NCBI GenBank assembly: GCA_016182965.1
Contig: JACPFM010000067.1
Coordinates: 1 to 64,000 of the forward strand
DNA from: Deltaproteobacteria bacterium
GTDB lineage: Bacteria; Myxococcota_A; Polyangia; Polyangiales; JADJMO01
Direction: 5' to 3'
DNA: 64,000 bases
Below, piece by piece: positions 16,214 to 24,429 of the stretch. The notes below the pieces were generated by a model. That model ran no database searches, was not told the origin of the DNA, and was given only the letters and a program-made list of their open reading frames with translations. A program made the translations under genes and the position numbers. The first letter of the stretch is position 1, and the number at the start of each line of letters is the position of its first letter.

Positions 16214-18955
16214 TCACTTGCAGCTGGCGGGCACCGGGCTCACCACGCTGTCGCATGGGTGCCACAGGCGCCCGAGCTGGCTCGGCTTCAGCGTCTTGGT
16301 CGGCAGCGTGCCGCCGGCGACGTCGCCGCAGGCGTCGATGGCGTCGAAGCCGATGCCGCTGCACTGCGCCGCGACGTTGTACGGCGAGACGAGGGCGATG
16401 GTGCTCCCGGTCTTCATGTCGACCCAGGCACCGCTGGCGAGGCGCAGCTTGCTGCTGCCGCCGCCCGTGTTGGAGAACCAGCCGCTGGCGAGGCTGTCGC
16501 CCTCCATCGTCAGCGTCGAGAGCTTCAAGCCGAAGAGGGCCGCGCTCTCGGCGCCGAGGAACGGCATGCTGCACGTCGTCTTCGCCTGGTTGCGAATGGC
16601 CACGTACACGCCGCGCGGCGGGATGATCTCGGCCGCGCCGAAGTTCATCCAGCGGACGCTGGCGTCGGAGCAGCTCGCGTTGCAGTAGGAGAAATGCGTG
16701 CCCCCGAGGCTCACCGGGCAGTGCGAGAGGTTGGTGATCTCGATCGCCTCGCCCGCCTCGCAGTCCGGGCCGGGGCACGGGCCGTCGCCGTCGATGACGT
16801 ACTCGCTGAAGAGGACGTTCGACGACGTGGCGGGCACCGGCGTCGTGCAGTCCTCGATGAGCTTGGTGCTGACGACGCCGCTCGTCGCGCAGCAGGTCAT
16901 GTCGCTCGTGCGACACGCCTTGACGTAGAACGACGCGGTGGTGCCGGGCGGGGCGCCGCCCGGGCCGACGGCGGTGGCCGGCCGGAAGTAGTTCTGGCCG
17001 GCGAGCGTCAGCGTGGCGAGCGGCGTCGCGGTGCCGCTCATGAACACCTGGTAGGTGATGCCGGTCGGGATGGGCGTGAGCTCGATGATCGGGCGGCGAT
17101 CCCAGCTGCTGCCGCAGGTCGACGCGGCGGGCGCGGTCGGCGGCGTGCAGGTGGAGCCGGCGTCGAGGCTCGCGGTGCAGCAGGCCTTCACGCCCTCGTC
17201 GTCGGTGACGCAGAACTGCAGCACGTAGGTGCCGACCGCGTCGGGCGTGAACGTGGTGGAGGCGGTGCCCGGCGAGGTCGGCGCCGCGGTGGAGCCGGTC
17301 GGCGCGGAGGTGACCGTCCACGTGTAGGTCACCGAGCCGCCGTCGGGATCGCTGCCGCTGCCGCTCAAGGTCACCGGCGTGCCGACCAGCGTGGAGGACG
17401 CACCGGGGCAGGTGACCGTCGGCGGGAACTTCGGGCAGACGCCGCCCTCGTCGACGCTGCCGTCGCAGTCGTCGTCCTTGGCGTTGCAGGTCTCGGGCGT
17501 GGGCTCGACCGCGCCGACGCAGGCGCCCCACTTGCCGGCGAGATCGCAGGTCTCGGTGCCCTGCTTGCAGACGCCGACGGTGGAGCCGCACGGACGCGTG
17601 TCGCCGTTCTTGCAGGCGCAGCCCTCGTCGACCGCGCCGTCGCAGTTGTTGTCGAGCCCGTCGCACACCTCGGGCGAGGCCTTCACCTCGCCGACGCAGA
17701 GCCCCCAGGTGCCGTCGCTCGCGCAGGTCTGCGTGCCGGGTTTGCAGACGCCGGTGCTCGAGCCGCAGGGCTTGGTCGCGCCCGCGGTGCAGCCGCAGCC
17801 GTCGTCGACGATGCCGTCGCAGTCGTCGTCCTTGGTGCCGTCGCAGAGCTCGGTCTTCGCGGAGACGCTGCCGAAGCACGCGCCCCAAACGCCGGCGGCG
17901 CAGGTCTCCTTGCCGCTGACGCACTCGCCGACGTCGGTGCCGCACGGGCGGGTGAGGCCCTCGTCGGTGAGCCCGTTGCAGTCGTCGTCGACGTTGTTGC
18001 ACTCCTCGGGCTTGGGGCTCGTGGCGCCGACGCAGGCGCCCCACACGCCCGCGGTGCAGGTGCTGCTGCCCTGCTTGCACGCGCCGACGCTCGAGCCGCA
18101 CGCCTCGGTGAGGCCCTCGTCGACGGTGCCGTCGCAGTCGTCGTCGACGTTGTTGCAGATCTCGACGTTGTTGCCGCTGGTGTCCGAGCAGCGGGTGCCG
18201 CCGTCGGCGCCGCACACCAGCACGCCCTCGTTGCAGGCGAGCTCCTCGTCGACGGTGCCGTCGCAGTCGTCGTCGATGCCGTTGCACTCCTCGGGCTTCG
18301 GCTCGACGGCGCCGACGCACGGTCCGAGCTTGCCGTCGACGCACTCCTGCAGGCCCTTCTTGCACGCGCCGGTGCTCGACGAGCCGCACGCCACCGGCGG
18401 CGCGCCGGTCGAGCACTCGCAGCCCTCGTTGGAGGTGCCGCTGCAGTTCTCGTCGAGACCGGCGGGATCGCACACCTCGGCGACGGGGATCACGTCGCCG
18501 GTGCACGGCCCCCACGTGCCGAACTCGCCCGAGCCGACGCAGGTCATCTTGCCGTCGGCGCAGGTGCCCTTGCCGCGCGTCGCCACGGGACCGCGGTAGC
18601 AGGCGACCACGCGGCCCGGCATGCACGAGCACCCTTCGTCGACCACGCCGTCGCAGTCGTTGTCGAGGCCGTCTTCGCACAGCTCGCCGCCCGAGCAGCC
18701 GCTCGCCGTCTCGCCGTCGGTGGCCGAGGCGTCGGCGGCGTCGGTCTCGATGATCGTCTCGGTGGTGGAGACGTCGAAGGGCTCCGACGAGTCGACCGCG
18801 CTCTCTTCGACCGCCGAGCCGTCGCCGGAGGAGCTCGCGTCGGCGTCGGGCGCGGTTGGCGTCACGATGCCCTCGGTGCCCTCGGCGCCACGCGCACACG
18901 CGATCGCGACGCACGGAATCCACAGGAGAGCGGCGATTCTGCGTGAGGAGCGCAC
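16214..18955 (-). CDS. MopE-repeat and lamin-tail-domain surface lipoprotein
   Basis: 913 residues from GTG 18955; the hydrophobic start LLWIPCVAIAC carries the lipobox. After an Asp/Ser/Thr-rich linker come about eight MopE-type Cys/Asp motifs (for example CNGIDDDCDGTVDEE), each able to bind a divalent metal and form a disulfide. A PKD/Ig-like domain follows (about SGSGSDPDGGSVTYTW), then a C-terminal lamin-tail domain (LFSEYVIDGDGPC...EAIEITNLSHCPVSLGG). MopE motifs are named from the copper-binding Methylococcus protein; a metal-binding role here is plausible. The gene appears intact. Confidence 0.85.
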   Translation of the reverse strand: MRSSRRIAALLWIPCVAIACARGAEGTEGIVTPTAPDADASSSGDGSAVEESAVDSSEPFDVSTTETIIETDAADASATDGETASGCSGGELCEDGLDNDCDGVVDEGCSCMPGRVVACYRGPVATRGKGTCADGKMTCVGSGEFGTWGPCTGDVIPVAEVCDPAGLDENCSGTSNEGCECSTGAPPVACGSSSTGACKKGLQECVDGKLGPCVGAVEPKPEECNGIDDDCDGTVDEELACNEGVLVCGADGGTRCSDTSGNNVEICNNVDDDCDGTVDEGLTEACGSSVGACKQGSSTCTAGVWGACVGATSPKPEECNNVDDDCNGLTDEGLTRPCGTDVGECVSGKETCAAGVWGACFGSVSAKTELCDGTKDDDCDGIVDDGCGCTAGATKPCGSSTGVCKPGTQTCASDGTWGLCVGEVKASPEVCDGLDNNCDGAVDEGCACKNGDTRPCGSTVGVCKQGTETCDLAGKWGACVGAVEPTPETCNAKDDDCDGSVDEGGVCPKFPPTVTCPGASSTLVGTPVTLSGSGSDPDGGSVTYTWTVTSAPTGSTAAPTSPGTASTTFTPDAVGTYVLQFCVTDDEGVKACCTASLDAGSTCTPPTAPAASTCGSSWDRRPIIELTPIPTGITYQVFMSGTATPLATLTLAGQNYFRPATAVGPGGAPPGTTASFYVKACRTSDMTCCATSGVVSTKLIEDCTTPVPATSSNVLFSEYVIDGDGPCPGPDCEAGEAIEITNLSHCPVSLGGTHFSYCNASCSDASVRWMNFGAAEIIPPRGVYVAIRNQAKTTCSMPFLGAESAALFGLKLSTLTMEGDSLASGWFSNTGGGSSKLRLASGAWVDMKTGSTIALVSPYNVAAQCSGIGFDAIDACGDVAGGTLPTKTLKPSQLGRLWHPCDSVVSPVPASCK

Positions 18956-19533
18956 GTCGACAATGTACTCGCGCGCGCCCGGCGCCGCACCGACCTTCGC
19001 CTCTCCCGCCTGATCATCGCGCACGCGTCGTCGCCCTGAACCACGGGGCGAGATTTCTGCGCGGGCGAGCGGGCGCGACCTACGTTCGCGATCGTCGGCC
19101 CGGCGCTTCGTCAGCCGCGCAGGCCCGGTCGAAGGTCGAACGTCGAAGGTCGAAGGAGCCCGGAGAAGTCGGGGGAGGCTCGACCTTCGGCCTTCGACCT
19201 CGAGATCGAGCGGGCGAGCGCAGGGCGGTGTCCCGCGCTTGCGACCGCTGACTCGAGAGCTGTCAGGAATTCCGCCGGACTCAAGTCTACTGAAGTCTCG
19301 GGGCACCGACAGCCGGGCGAAGCCCTCCGGCTACGAGCTGCTCGCTGTCGAGGAAGTGACGCGGTCGGCGGGCCCAGTGAAGTCGCCGGCACTCGTGTTT
19401 CTTAGGCCCGTTGGGGGCTGGACGTCCTTGCGGCGACAGCCCCGAGCCAGTCTGGCGAGCCGGTGAAGTCCGAAGGACTTGAGGTGCAGTCGGTGCCCCG
19501 GACTTCAGTCCGGGGGCATTTTCCGACAGGTCT
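18956..19533. repeat. Intergenic repeat region (CTTCGAC arrays, double-hairpin palindrome)
   Basis: No gene found. Around 19130-19200 lie inverted heptamer-like arrays (GGTCGAACGTCGAAGGTCGA facing TCGACCTTCGGCCTTCGACC). At 19466-19515 is a double hairpin: AAGTCCGAAGGACTT, then CCCCGGACTTCAGTCCGGGG. Read on the minus strand, its linker GGGGCACCGA...GCACCTCAAG recurs in the copy at 46980-47040. A degenerate third copy (GAAGTCTCGGGGCACCGA) is at about 19293-19311. Confidence 0.75.
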
Positions 19534-20688
19534 TCAGGACCCCGGTCGCACCCACACGCGCGAGCCGAAGGGATCGAAGACCAGCACCTTCGCGTCGACG
19601 AAGAACGACCCGGCGAGTTGCGCCGCGGGCGCCGTCCAGGTGCCGATGCCGCCGCAGACCTTCGCGGCCGGCGGGGTGCGCTTCACGAACAGCACCGCGC
19701 CGGCGTACGCGCGCGCCGTCGAGCCGCTCACGTCGATCAGCTCGGCGGCGCCGCCGGAGAGCGTGTAGGCCTCGACGCCCTCGCTGACGCCCGACACGCA
19801 GGTGGACAGCCAGAGGTCCTTCTCGGGCGCGCGCACCAGCGCCGTCGGCGATTTCGCCGCCACCGCGGCGTAGAACGCCTCGTTGACGTTGATCGAGTGC
19901 TTCACCAGCGCGTCGTCGAAGCCGGTGTCGAGCTGCGCGAACGCGGTAACGCCGAAGGCCCGCAGCGGGACGGTCGGCACGTTCGGCACGTGCAGGCTCG
20001 CGGCGGCGCCCTCGACCACCTTCGACAACGGCGCGAGCGTCGACGGATCGGTCGCGTAGAACCCGGCGCTCGAGAGGGCGACGAAGCCCGCCGCGGTCAT
20101 CGCCGCGTCGCTGCAGAAGGTCGACTTCGCCGCACGACCGATGCGGCCGCCGGCGTAGTCGAGCGTGAACGCGTGCACCGAGAGGAAGTCGGTGCCGAGG
20201 ATGCCGGCCTGCCGCACGCTCGCCGAGACGCCCGAGTGATCGGCCGTGGTGAGGGTGACCGTCCCCCAGGAGCCGAAGAAGTCGAATCCGTAGAAGGTGC
20301 AGGACTGCCCGAGCAGCGTCGGATCGCAGCCGCTCGGCGAGGGCGGCGTCGAGAACGCGCCGAGATCGATGGTCGAGCGCGTGGTGCCGAAGTCGACGAG
20401 GAAGTGGCCCCCGGCCGAGCCGACGGAGGCCAACGAGAAGGGCAGCGTCGAGGAGACGACGAGGGGCCGCCCTTCGCCGAGGCAACCCGGGAGGCCGGTC
20501 GATCCGTCGGGCGGAGGCGCGTCGGCCGGCGCGGAGTCGACGGCGGCCGAGTCCTCGCCGGCGTGAGAATCGGCGGCGTACGAATCGGAGGCGGCGGCGT
20601 CGGAGGCGGAGGCGTCGGAGACCGGGTTGTCGCTCGGCGGGCTCGTCGGACTGGGACCGCAGCCGGCGAGAAGGAGGAAGACGAACAA
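19534..20688 (-). CDS. Aspartyl-protease-like (retropepsin/pepsin fold) lipoprotein
   Basis: 384 residues from a TTG at 20688; no ATG or GTG is available before the signal peptide (FVFLLLAGC, lipobox). A Ser/Asp/Ala-rich linker follows. Two half-domains can be seen: the first with HFLVDFGTTRSTIDLG, the second with FAQLDTGFDDALV, each resembling the catalytic Asp-(T/S)-Gly loop of bilobed aspartyl peptidases. The first loop reads DFG rather than DTG, so activity is uncertain. No partner genes are evident; the radical SAM gene upstream ends 112 bases away across a GC-rich repeat. Confidence 0.6.
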   Translation of the reverse strand: MFVFLLLAGCGPSPTSPPSDNPVSDASASDAAASDSYAADSHAGEDSAAVDSAPADAPPPDGSTGLPGCLGEGRPLVVSSTLPFSLASVGSAGGHFLVDFGTTRSTIDLGAFSTPPSPSGCDPTLLGQSCTFYGFDFFGSWGTVTLTTADHSGVSASVRQAGILGTDFLSVHAFTLDYAGGRIGRAAKSTFCSDAAMTAAGFVALSSAGFYATDPSTLAPLSKVVEGAAASLHVPNVPTVPLRAFGVTAFAQLDTGFDDALVKHSINVNEAFYAAVAAKSPTALVRAPEKDLWLSTCVSGVSEGVEAYTLSGGAAELIDVSGSTARAYAGAVLFVKRTPPAAKVCGGIGTWTAPAAQLAGSFFVDAKVLVFDPFGSRVWVRPGS

Positions 20689-20699
20689 CGCCCGCGCAC

Positions 20700-20800
20700 G
20701 CCGAGGCCCAGGCGCGGCCAGGCGCGAGCTCGGGCCCGGGCTCGGGCTCGGGCGCGGGCTCGGCCTCGGGTGCGGGCGTGGGCTCGGGTGCGGGCACGGG
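20700..20800. repeat. GC-rich GGGCTC/GGGCGC hexamer-like array
   Basis: Degenerate tandem GGGCTC, GGGCGC and CGGGTG units fill the space between the radical SAM stop and the aspartyl-protease-like start. Similar arrays occur at about 50886-50937 and 63500-63540. Read as protein it would be Pro-Glu repeats, but it is not in frame with the next gene. Confidence 0.6.
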
Positions 20801-22195
20801 TCAGGTCTCCGCGAGGTAGGCCGATGGGTTCATCATGCGCTGCGTGCGCAGGAGCATGCGTACCACGTCCGGCACATCGCGCGCGCGCGTCGACGCGAGC
20901 CAGCCGCGGATGCCCTTCTCGCCCTTGAGGTTGAGCACCGAGCGACGCCACGTGTCGGCGAAGAGCTCGAGGAACCGCTGGCGGCCGAGGCGGGGCTCCC
21001 AAAGGAGGTGGTGCATGTCGAACTTCCACCACGGCTGACCGCGCAGCTTGTGCTCGACCTGCTCGTAGTAGGCGGTGCCTGGGAGCGGGGTCAGGATCGT
21101 GTAACCGGCGCGCCGCAGCCGATGGGTCGCGACGAAGTCCCACAGCGCGGCGAAGTCGGCCTCGCCCCACTCGGGATCGACCACGAAGTTGCCGGTCACC
21201 CCGAACCCCAGCTCGCGCAGGACCGAGATGCCCTCGACGGTGCGCGAGACGTTCGAGTCCTTGGAGAGCTGCGCGAGACCGCGGTCGGTCGGCGCCTCGA
21301 GCCCGAGGAACACGTCGATCGCCTCGGCGACGGGCCGCCACGCGCGGAGCAGATCGGGGTTGCGCGCGATGAGGTCGGCGCGCGACTGCACGAGGAGCCA
21401 CTTCTTGCGGACGCCGCGCTTCGCGAGGGCGCGCGCGAGCTCGAGGCTCCGCGAGGGATCGCCGAAGAAGAGATCGTCGACGACGAAGATGCGATCGCCG
21501 ACGCGCTCGAAGTCATCGACCACGTGCTCGATGCCGCGCATCCGCAGCGCGCGCCCGTGCAGCACCGACACCGAGCAGAACGAGCAACGATATGGGCAGC
21601 CGCGCGCCGTCTCGACGAGCCACACCGGACGGTGGAAGAGGCAGCGGTAGCCGTCGCGGAACTGCTCCACCGCGCGGCGCGGCGCGGGCCATCGATCGAG
21701 CGCCTCGCGCGGCGCCGCCTGGGTCGGCGGGGTCGTGGTCCAACCCTCGGCCGAGCGCAGCATGATGCCGGGAACGTCGGTGAGCGCGCCCTGCCCCCGG
21801 AGCGCGCGCACCAGCCCGACCATGATCGCCTCGCCGTCGCCGATCGCGATGGCGTCGATGGCGTCGTCCTCCAGCGCCTTGGGGTACGCCGCCGCGGCGT
21901 GGCCGCCGACCACGATGAACGCGTCGGGCGCGCGACGACGGACCTCGCGCGCGGTCTCGACGACGCGATCGTACTCGAGCGCGTGCAGGCACGAGATGCC
22001 CACCAGCCGGGGCCGCACCTTGCGCATCCACGACGCGAGCGACGGCGAGAATCGCAGATCGGCGATGGTCACCTCGGCCGACTCGGCCTCGGCCGCCGCG
22101 GCGAGGTACGCGAGGCCGAGCGGCTCGACGCGGAAGAACGGACCGAGCCCGAAGCGCTCGTTGCCCGGATCGGGGCGGAGGAGGAGGACCCGCAT
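20801..22195 (-). CDS. B12-binding-domain radical SAM protein
   Basis: 464 residues from ATG 22195. The N-terminal half is a cobalamin-binding Rossmann domain (LLLRPDP, GISCLHALEYD, VVGGHAA); the radical SAM motif is CPYRCSFC, followed by conserved blocks (FVVDDLFFGD, GLEAPTDRGL). This is the class B radical SAM architecture of hopanoid methylases (HpnP/HpnR), BchE and antibiotic methyltransferases. The length is close to the HpnR group, but nothing here identifies the substrate. The gene stands alone, divergent from a small lipoprotein. Confidence 0.85.
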   Translation of the reverse strand: MRVLLLRPDPGNERFGLGPFFRVEPLGLAYLAAAAEAESAEVTIADLRFSPSLASWMRKVRPRLVGISCLHALEYDRVVETAREVRRRAPDAFIVVGGHAAAAYPKALEDDAIDAIAIGDGEAIMVGLVRALRGQGALTDVPGIMLRSAEGWTTTPPTQAAPREALDRWPAPRRAVEQFRDGYRCLFHRPVWLVETARGCPYRCSFCSVSVLHGRALRMRGIEHVVDDFERVGDRIFVVDDLFFGDPSRSLELARALAKRGVRKKWLLVQSRADLIARNPDLLRAWRPVAEAIDVFLGLEAPTDRGLAQLSKDSNVSRTVEGISVLRELGFGVTGNFVVDPEWGEADFAALWDFVATHRLRRAGYTILTPLPGTAYYEQVEHKLRGQPWWKFDMHHLLWEPRLGRQRFLELFADTWRRSVLNLKGEKGIRGWLASTRARDVPDVVRMLLRTQRMMNPSAYLAET

Positions 22196-22578
22196 CGAAG
22201 AGCGGCGATTGGAGTCGGATCCGGCGGGGACTTCCAGCGAAAGCGAACGTCGGGCCCGCGGTCCGCGCGAGGCCCGTGCCAGCTCGTGCGCCGAGCGAAG
22301 GACGGCCCGTGCTCCCGACAGCTCATCGTTGAGCGACGCCGTGCAGGTGCCCGCGGCGAAGACAGCGTCGACTCCTGCACCGCGTCGCGTCAGTCGAGAA
22401 TGGCCGAGCGGCGCGCCTCCAACGCCGAGCGGCCCTTCGCTGTGCTTCCGATGCGACGGCAGGCGCACGCTCGTTCCGGCACCGCCGCTGCACCGCTCGT
22501 GGGCTTCGCCGCGGCCACGGTGGCTCGCGGCCAACGTTCGCTCACGCGTCTTCGCGGGAGCGGGAGGGGGAAGTCGCC
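22196..22578. other. Intergenic space between divergent genes, no feature recognised
   Basis: 383 bases between the radical SAM start and the small lipoprotein start. I see open frames here only as extensions of flanking frames, with no domain or repeat. It presumably contains both promoters. Confidence 0.4.
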
Positions 22579-22818
22579 ATGGAGCTTCGCAATCGCACCA
22601 TTCTGCTGGCGGGCACGTTCTCGCTTCTCGGTCTGCTCTGGGGCTGCGGCGCCGGCACGAGCGATCCGCCGGTGACCGAGGAGAAGGAGAGCACCGACCA
22701 GGTCGACCAGGCCCAGCACCAGGACAACGACGGCAACGACCCGTTCAAGAAGAAGCGCTGCCCGCCCGGCAAGGTCGAAGGTTCCGACCCGGGTGAGTGC
22801 CCGGAAGGGCATCAGTAG
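22579..22818 (+). CDS. Small acidic lipoprotein
   Basis: 79 residues: signal peptide LAGTFSLLGLLWGC with lipobox, an acidic Glu/Gln/Asp-rich middle, and a C-terminal segment with two Cys (KKKRCPPGKVEGSDPGECPEG) that could form one disulfide. GGGAG precedes the ATG. Function unknown. An 11-bp hairpin (GGTGCCGCGGA/TCCGCGGCACC, 22840-22869) follows the stop. Confidence 0.7.
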   Translation: MELRNRTILLAGTFSLLGLLWGCGAGTSDPPVTEEKESTDQVDQAQHQDNDGNDPFKKKRCPPGKVEGSDPGECPEGHQ

Positions 22819-22839
22819 CAGACGGGTGTCCAGACGCGG

Positions 22840-22869
22840 GGTGCCGCGGATCACGTGGTCCGCGGCACC
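22840..22869 (+). terminator. Possible terminator hairpin without T-tract
   Basis: Perfect 11-bp stem with an 8-base loop, 22 bases after the small lipoprotein stop. There is no T run, so it may be a transcript-stabilising structure instead. Confidence 0.4.
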
Positions 22870-22922
22870 GCGCGGCGCTCCGCGCCGCAGCGCCCATCCT
22901 GCTGCCCGACGGACGACTCCGA

Positions 22923-23297
22923 TCAGTCGAGCAGGCCGGCCTTGCGCTGACGCTCGGAGATGGCGGCGACCTGCGGCTCGAGCGCCGTGATCGGCTCGTC
23001 GAAGCTGACGGCGACCACCCACGACCAGAACCCGTCGGCGCCGTGCTCGGTGACGCGCACCACGCGCCCGATCGCCGGGTGGCTCGCCTCGTCGTCGTCG
23101 ACGTACATCATGAGCGCGAGGGGCGTGCGCACCTCGAACGGCACCAGCGTGAGGATCTGCGCGCCGTGGTTGCTCACCTCGCGGGCGAGGCCGGTCTTCG
23201 GCGCACCCTCGTCGTGGTGGATTTCGACGGGGAAGCACGCTCGGCGGCGGGGGCTGCGACGGCGCTCGCCCCAGAGGAGGGTCGGATCGGGCTGCAT
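22923..23297 (-). CDS. PilZ domain protein
   Basis: 124 residues. A PilZ c-di-GMP-receptor-like fold: RRRSPRRRACFPVEI near the N-terminus supplies the RxxxR-type motif, followed by VSNHGAQI in the position of the D/N-x-S-x-x-G motif. Conservation is good enough to expect nucleotide binding, although the canonical (D/N)-x-S is altered. Likely single-domain regulator of motility or surface behaviour. It is convergent with the small lipoprotein and divergent from the next membrane protein. Confidence 0.75.
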   Translation of the reverse strand: MQPDPTLLWGERRRSPRRRACFPVEIHHDEGAPKTGLAREVSNHGAQILTLVPFEVRTPLALMMYVDDDEASHPAIGRVVRVTEHGADGFWSWVVAVSFDEPITALEPQVAAISERQRKAGLLD

Positions 23298-23472
23298 GTC
23301 TGCTTGCGTCTCTGCGGCCGCGCGGTGGAGCACGCGACGGCGCTTTCTTCCCGCGTCCTTACCGCGTCGCGGCAGAATTGCAATGCGCCACGCGATGTCG
23401 CGGAGGGCACGGTCAGCCGGGACGGAACCCGCCCGGGCGCACCCATACCGGTCGTCGCTGCATCGCTGGGCC

Positions 23473-24150
23473 ATGATCCGCTCGAGCCTGCTCTTCGCGG
23501 CGCTTTCGGTGGTCCTCCTTTCGCCCGAAGCCCGCGCCTCCGAAGCGGAGGGCAAGTGGGTGCCGCTGGCGTCGCTCCTGCCGGGGGTACCGCCCGCCGC
23601 CATCGGGCCGGGCGCCCCCGCGGACGAAGACGACAAGGCCGCCGACGAGAAGAAGCAGCTGGCCAAGAAGCGCGCGTCGCTCCGCACGCTCCACCGCGCG
23701 TTCGGGATCACGACCTGGGTGAGCCTCGCTGCCACGAACGTGCTCGGCACCGCGCGCTACGCCAACGTCGTCGGCTTCGGCACGCCGCGGTGCGAGTCGG
23801 GATCGCCCATCTTCGGCGAGAAATGGGGCTGTGGAGACGGGCTGAAGGTCCAGCACCTCGTCTCGGCGAGCTTCACCACGCTGTCGTACGCGACCACCCG
23901 CACCATCGCCGCGCTGATGCCCGATCCGTACGGCGCAGCCGAGGGCGATGACTGGACGGCGAAGCGGCTCCGCTGGCACCGCGCCCTCTCGTGGGTGCAC
24001 CTCGCGGGCATGATCGCGATGCCGATCCTCGGGCTCGCCACCTCGAGCGCCGAGGGGCAGGCGCGCGACAACCTCGCCACCGCGCACCTGGTGACCGGCT
24101 GGACGACCTTCGCCGCGGTGACCGCGGCCGGGTCGTTGATGGTGTTCTAG
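23473..24150 (+). CDS. Exported multi-span membrane protein of unknown function
   Basis: 225 residues. A cleavable-looking signal (SSLLFAALSVVLLSPEARA) is followed by a charged segment (DEDDKAADEKKQLAKKR) and four hydrophobic stretches. Conserved-looking His residues lie at the ends of helices (TLHRAFGITTW, KVQHLVSASF, WHRALSWVHLAGM, TAHLVTGWTTF). This pattern resembles cytochrome b561-type or ferric-reductase-like heme membrane proteins, but no clear family match was made. Single gene. Confidence 0.55.
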   Translation: MIRSSLLFAALSVVLLSPEARASEAEGKWVPLASLLPGVPPAAIGPGAPADEDDKAADEKKQLAKKRASLRTLHRAFGITTWVSLAATNVLGTARYANVVGFGTPRCESGSPIFGEKWGCGDGLKVQHLVSASFTTLSYATTRTIAALMPDPYGAAEGDDWTAKRLRWHRALSWVHLAGMIAMPILGLATSSAEGQARDNLATAHLVTGWTTFAAVTAAGSLMVF

Positions 24151-24207
24151 GGCGCGGTAGCGAATCTCGGGCGTCTACCGATTCGCTGCTCGCGGAGGCT
24201 GGGTCTT

Positions 24208-24422
24208 CAGTCGTCAGTCGTCAGTCGTCAGCCGAGACGAGAGCCCCGCTCTTCTCGCAGCCGGCAGGAACGGCGAAGCGGCCGCGAGCCCCACTCCGGC
24301 CTTCGACCTTCGACCTTCGACCCGGTCACCGCTCGCACCCAGACGATCGAAGGCCTGTCGTCGTCGTGCTCGATTCCCCGCGCGGGACGCGCTCTCGGCT
24401 GACGACTGACGACTGACGACTG
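24208..24422. repeat. Heptamer-array inverted repeat A
   Basis: A 30-bp perfect inverted repeat: left arm 24208-24237 (three GTCGTCA-type heptamers ending GCCGAGA), right arm 24393-24422 (TCTCGGC then TGACGAC heptamers). A CGACCTT array lies inside the loop at about 24299-24320. It sits between convergent genes. Confidence 0.85.
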
Positions 24423-24429
24423 ACGACTG

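Noticed and set aside
19496..19523. CCCCGGACTTCAGTCCGGGG followed by GCATTTT as a terminator.
   Set aside because: No plus-strand gene ends before it; the T run is on the wrong side for the neighbouring minus-strand gene, and the same hairpin recurs as part of a repeat element.
20689..20797. Pro/Glu-rich leader peptide (GTG 20797) fused to the aspartyl-protease-like protein.
   Set aside because: It is in a different frame from the lipoprotein signal peptide and consists of the GC-rich array.
24208..24422. Heptamer arrays as a CRISPR array.
   Set aside because: The repeats are contiguous 7-base units without unique spacers, and no cas genes are present.
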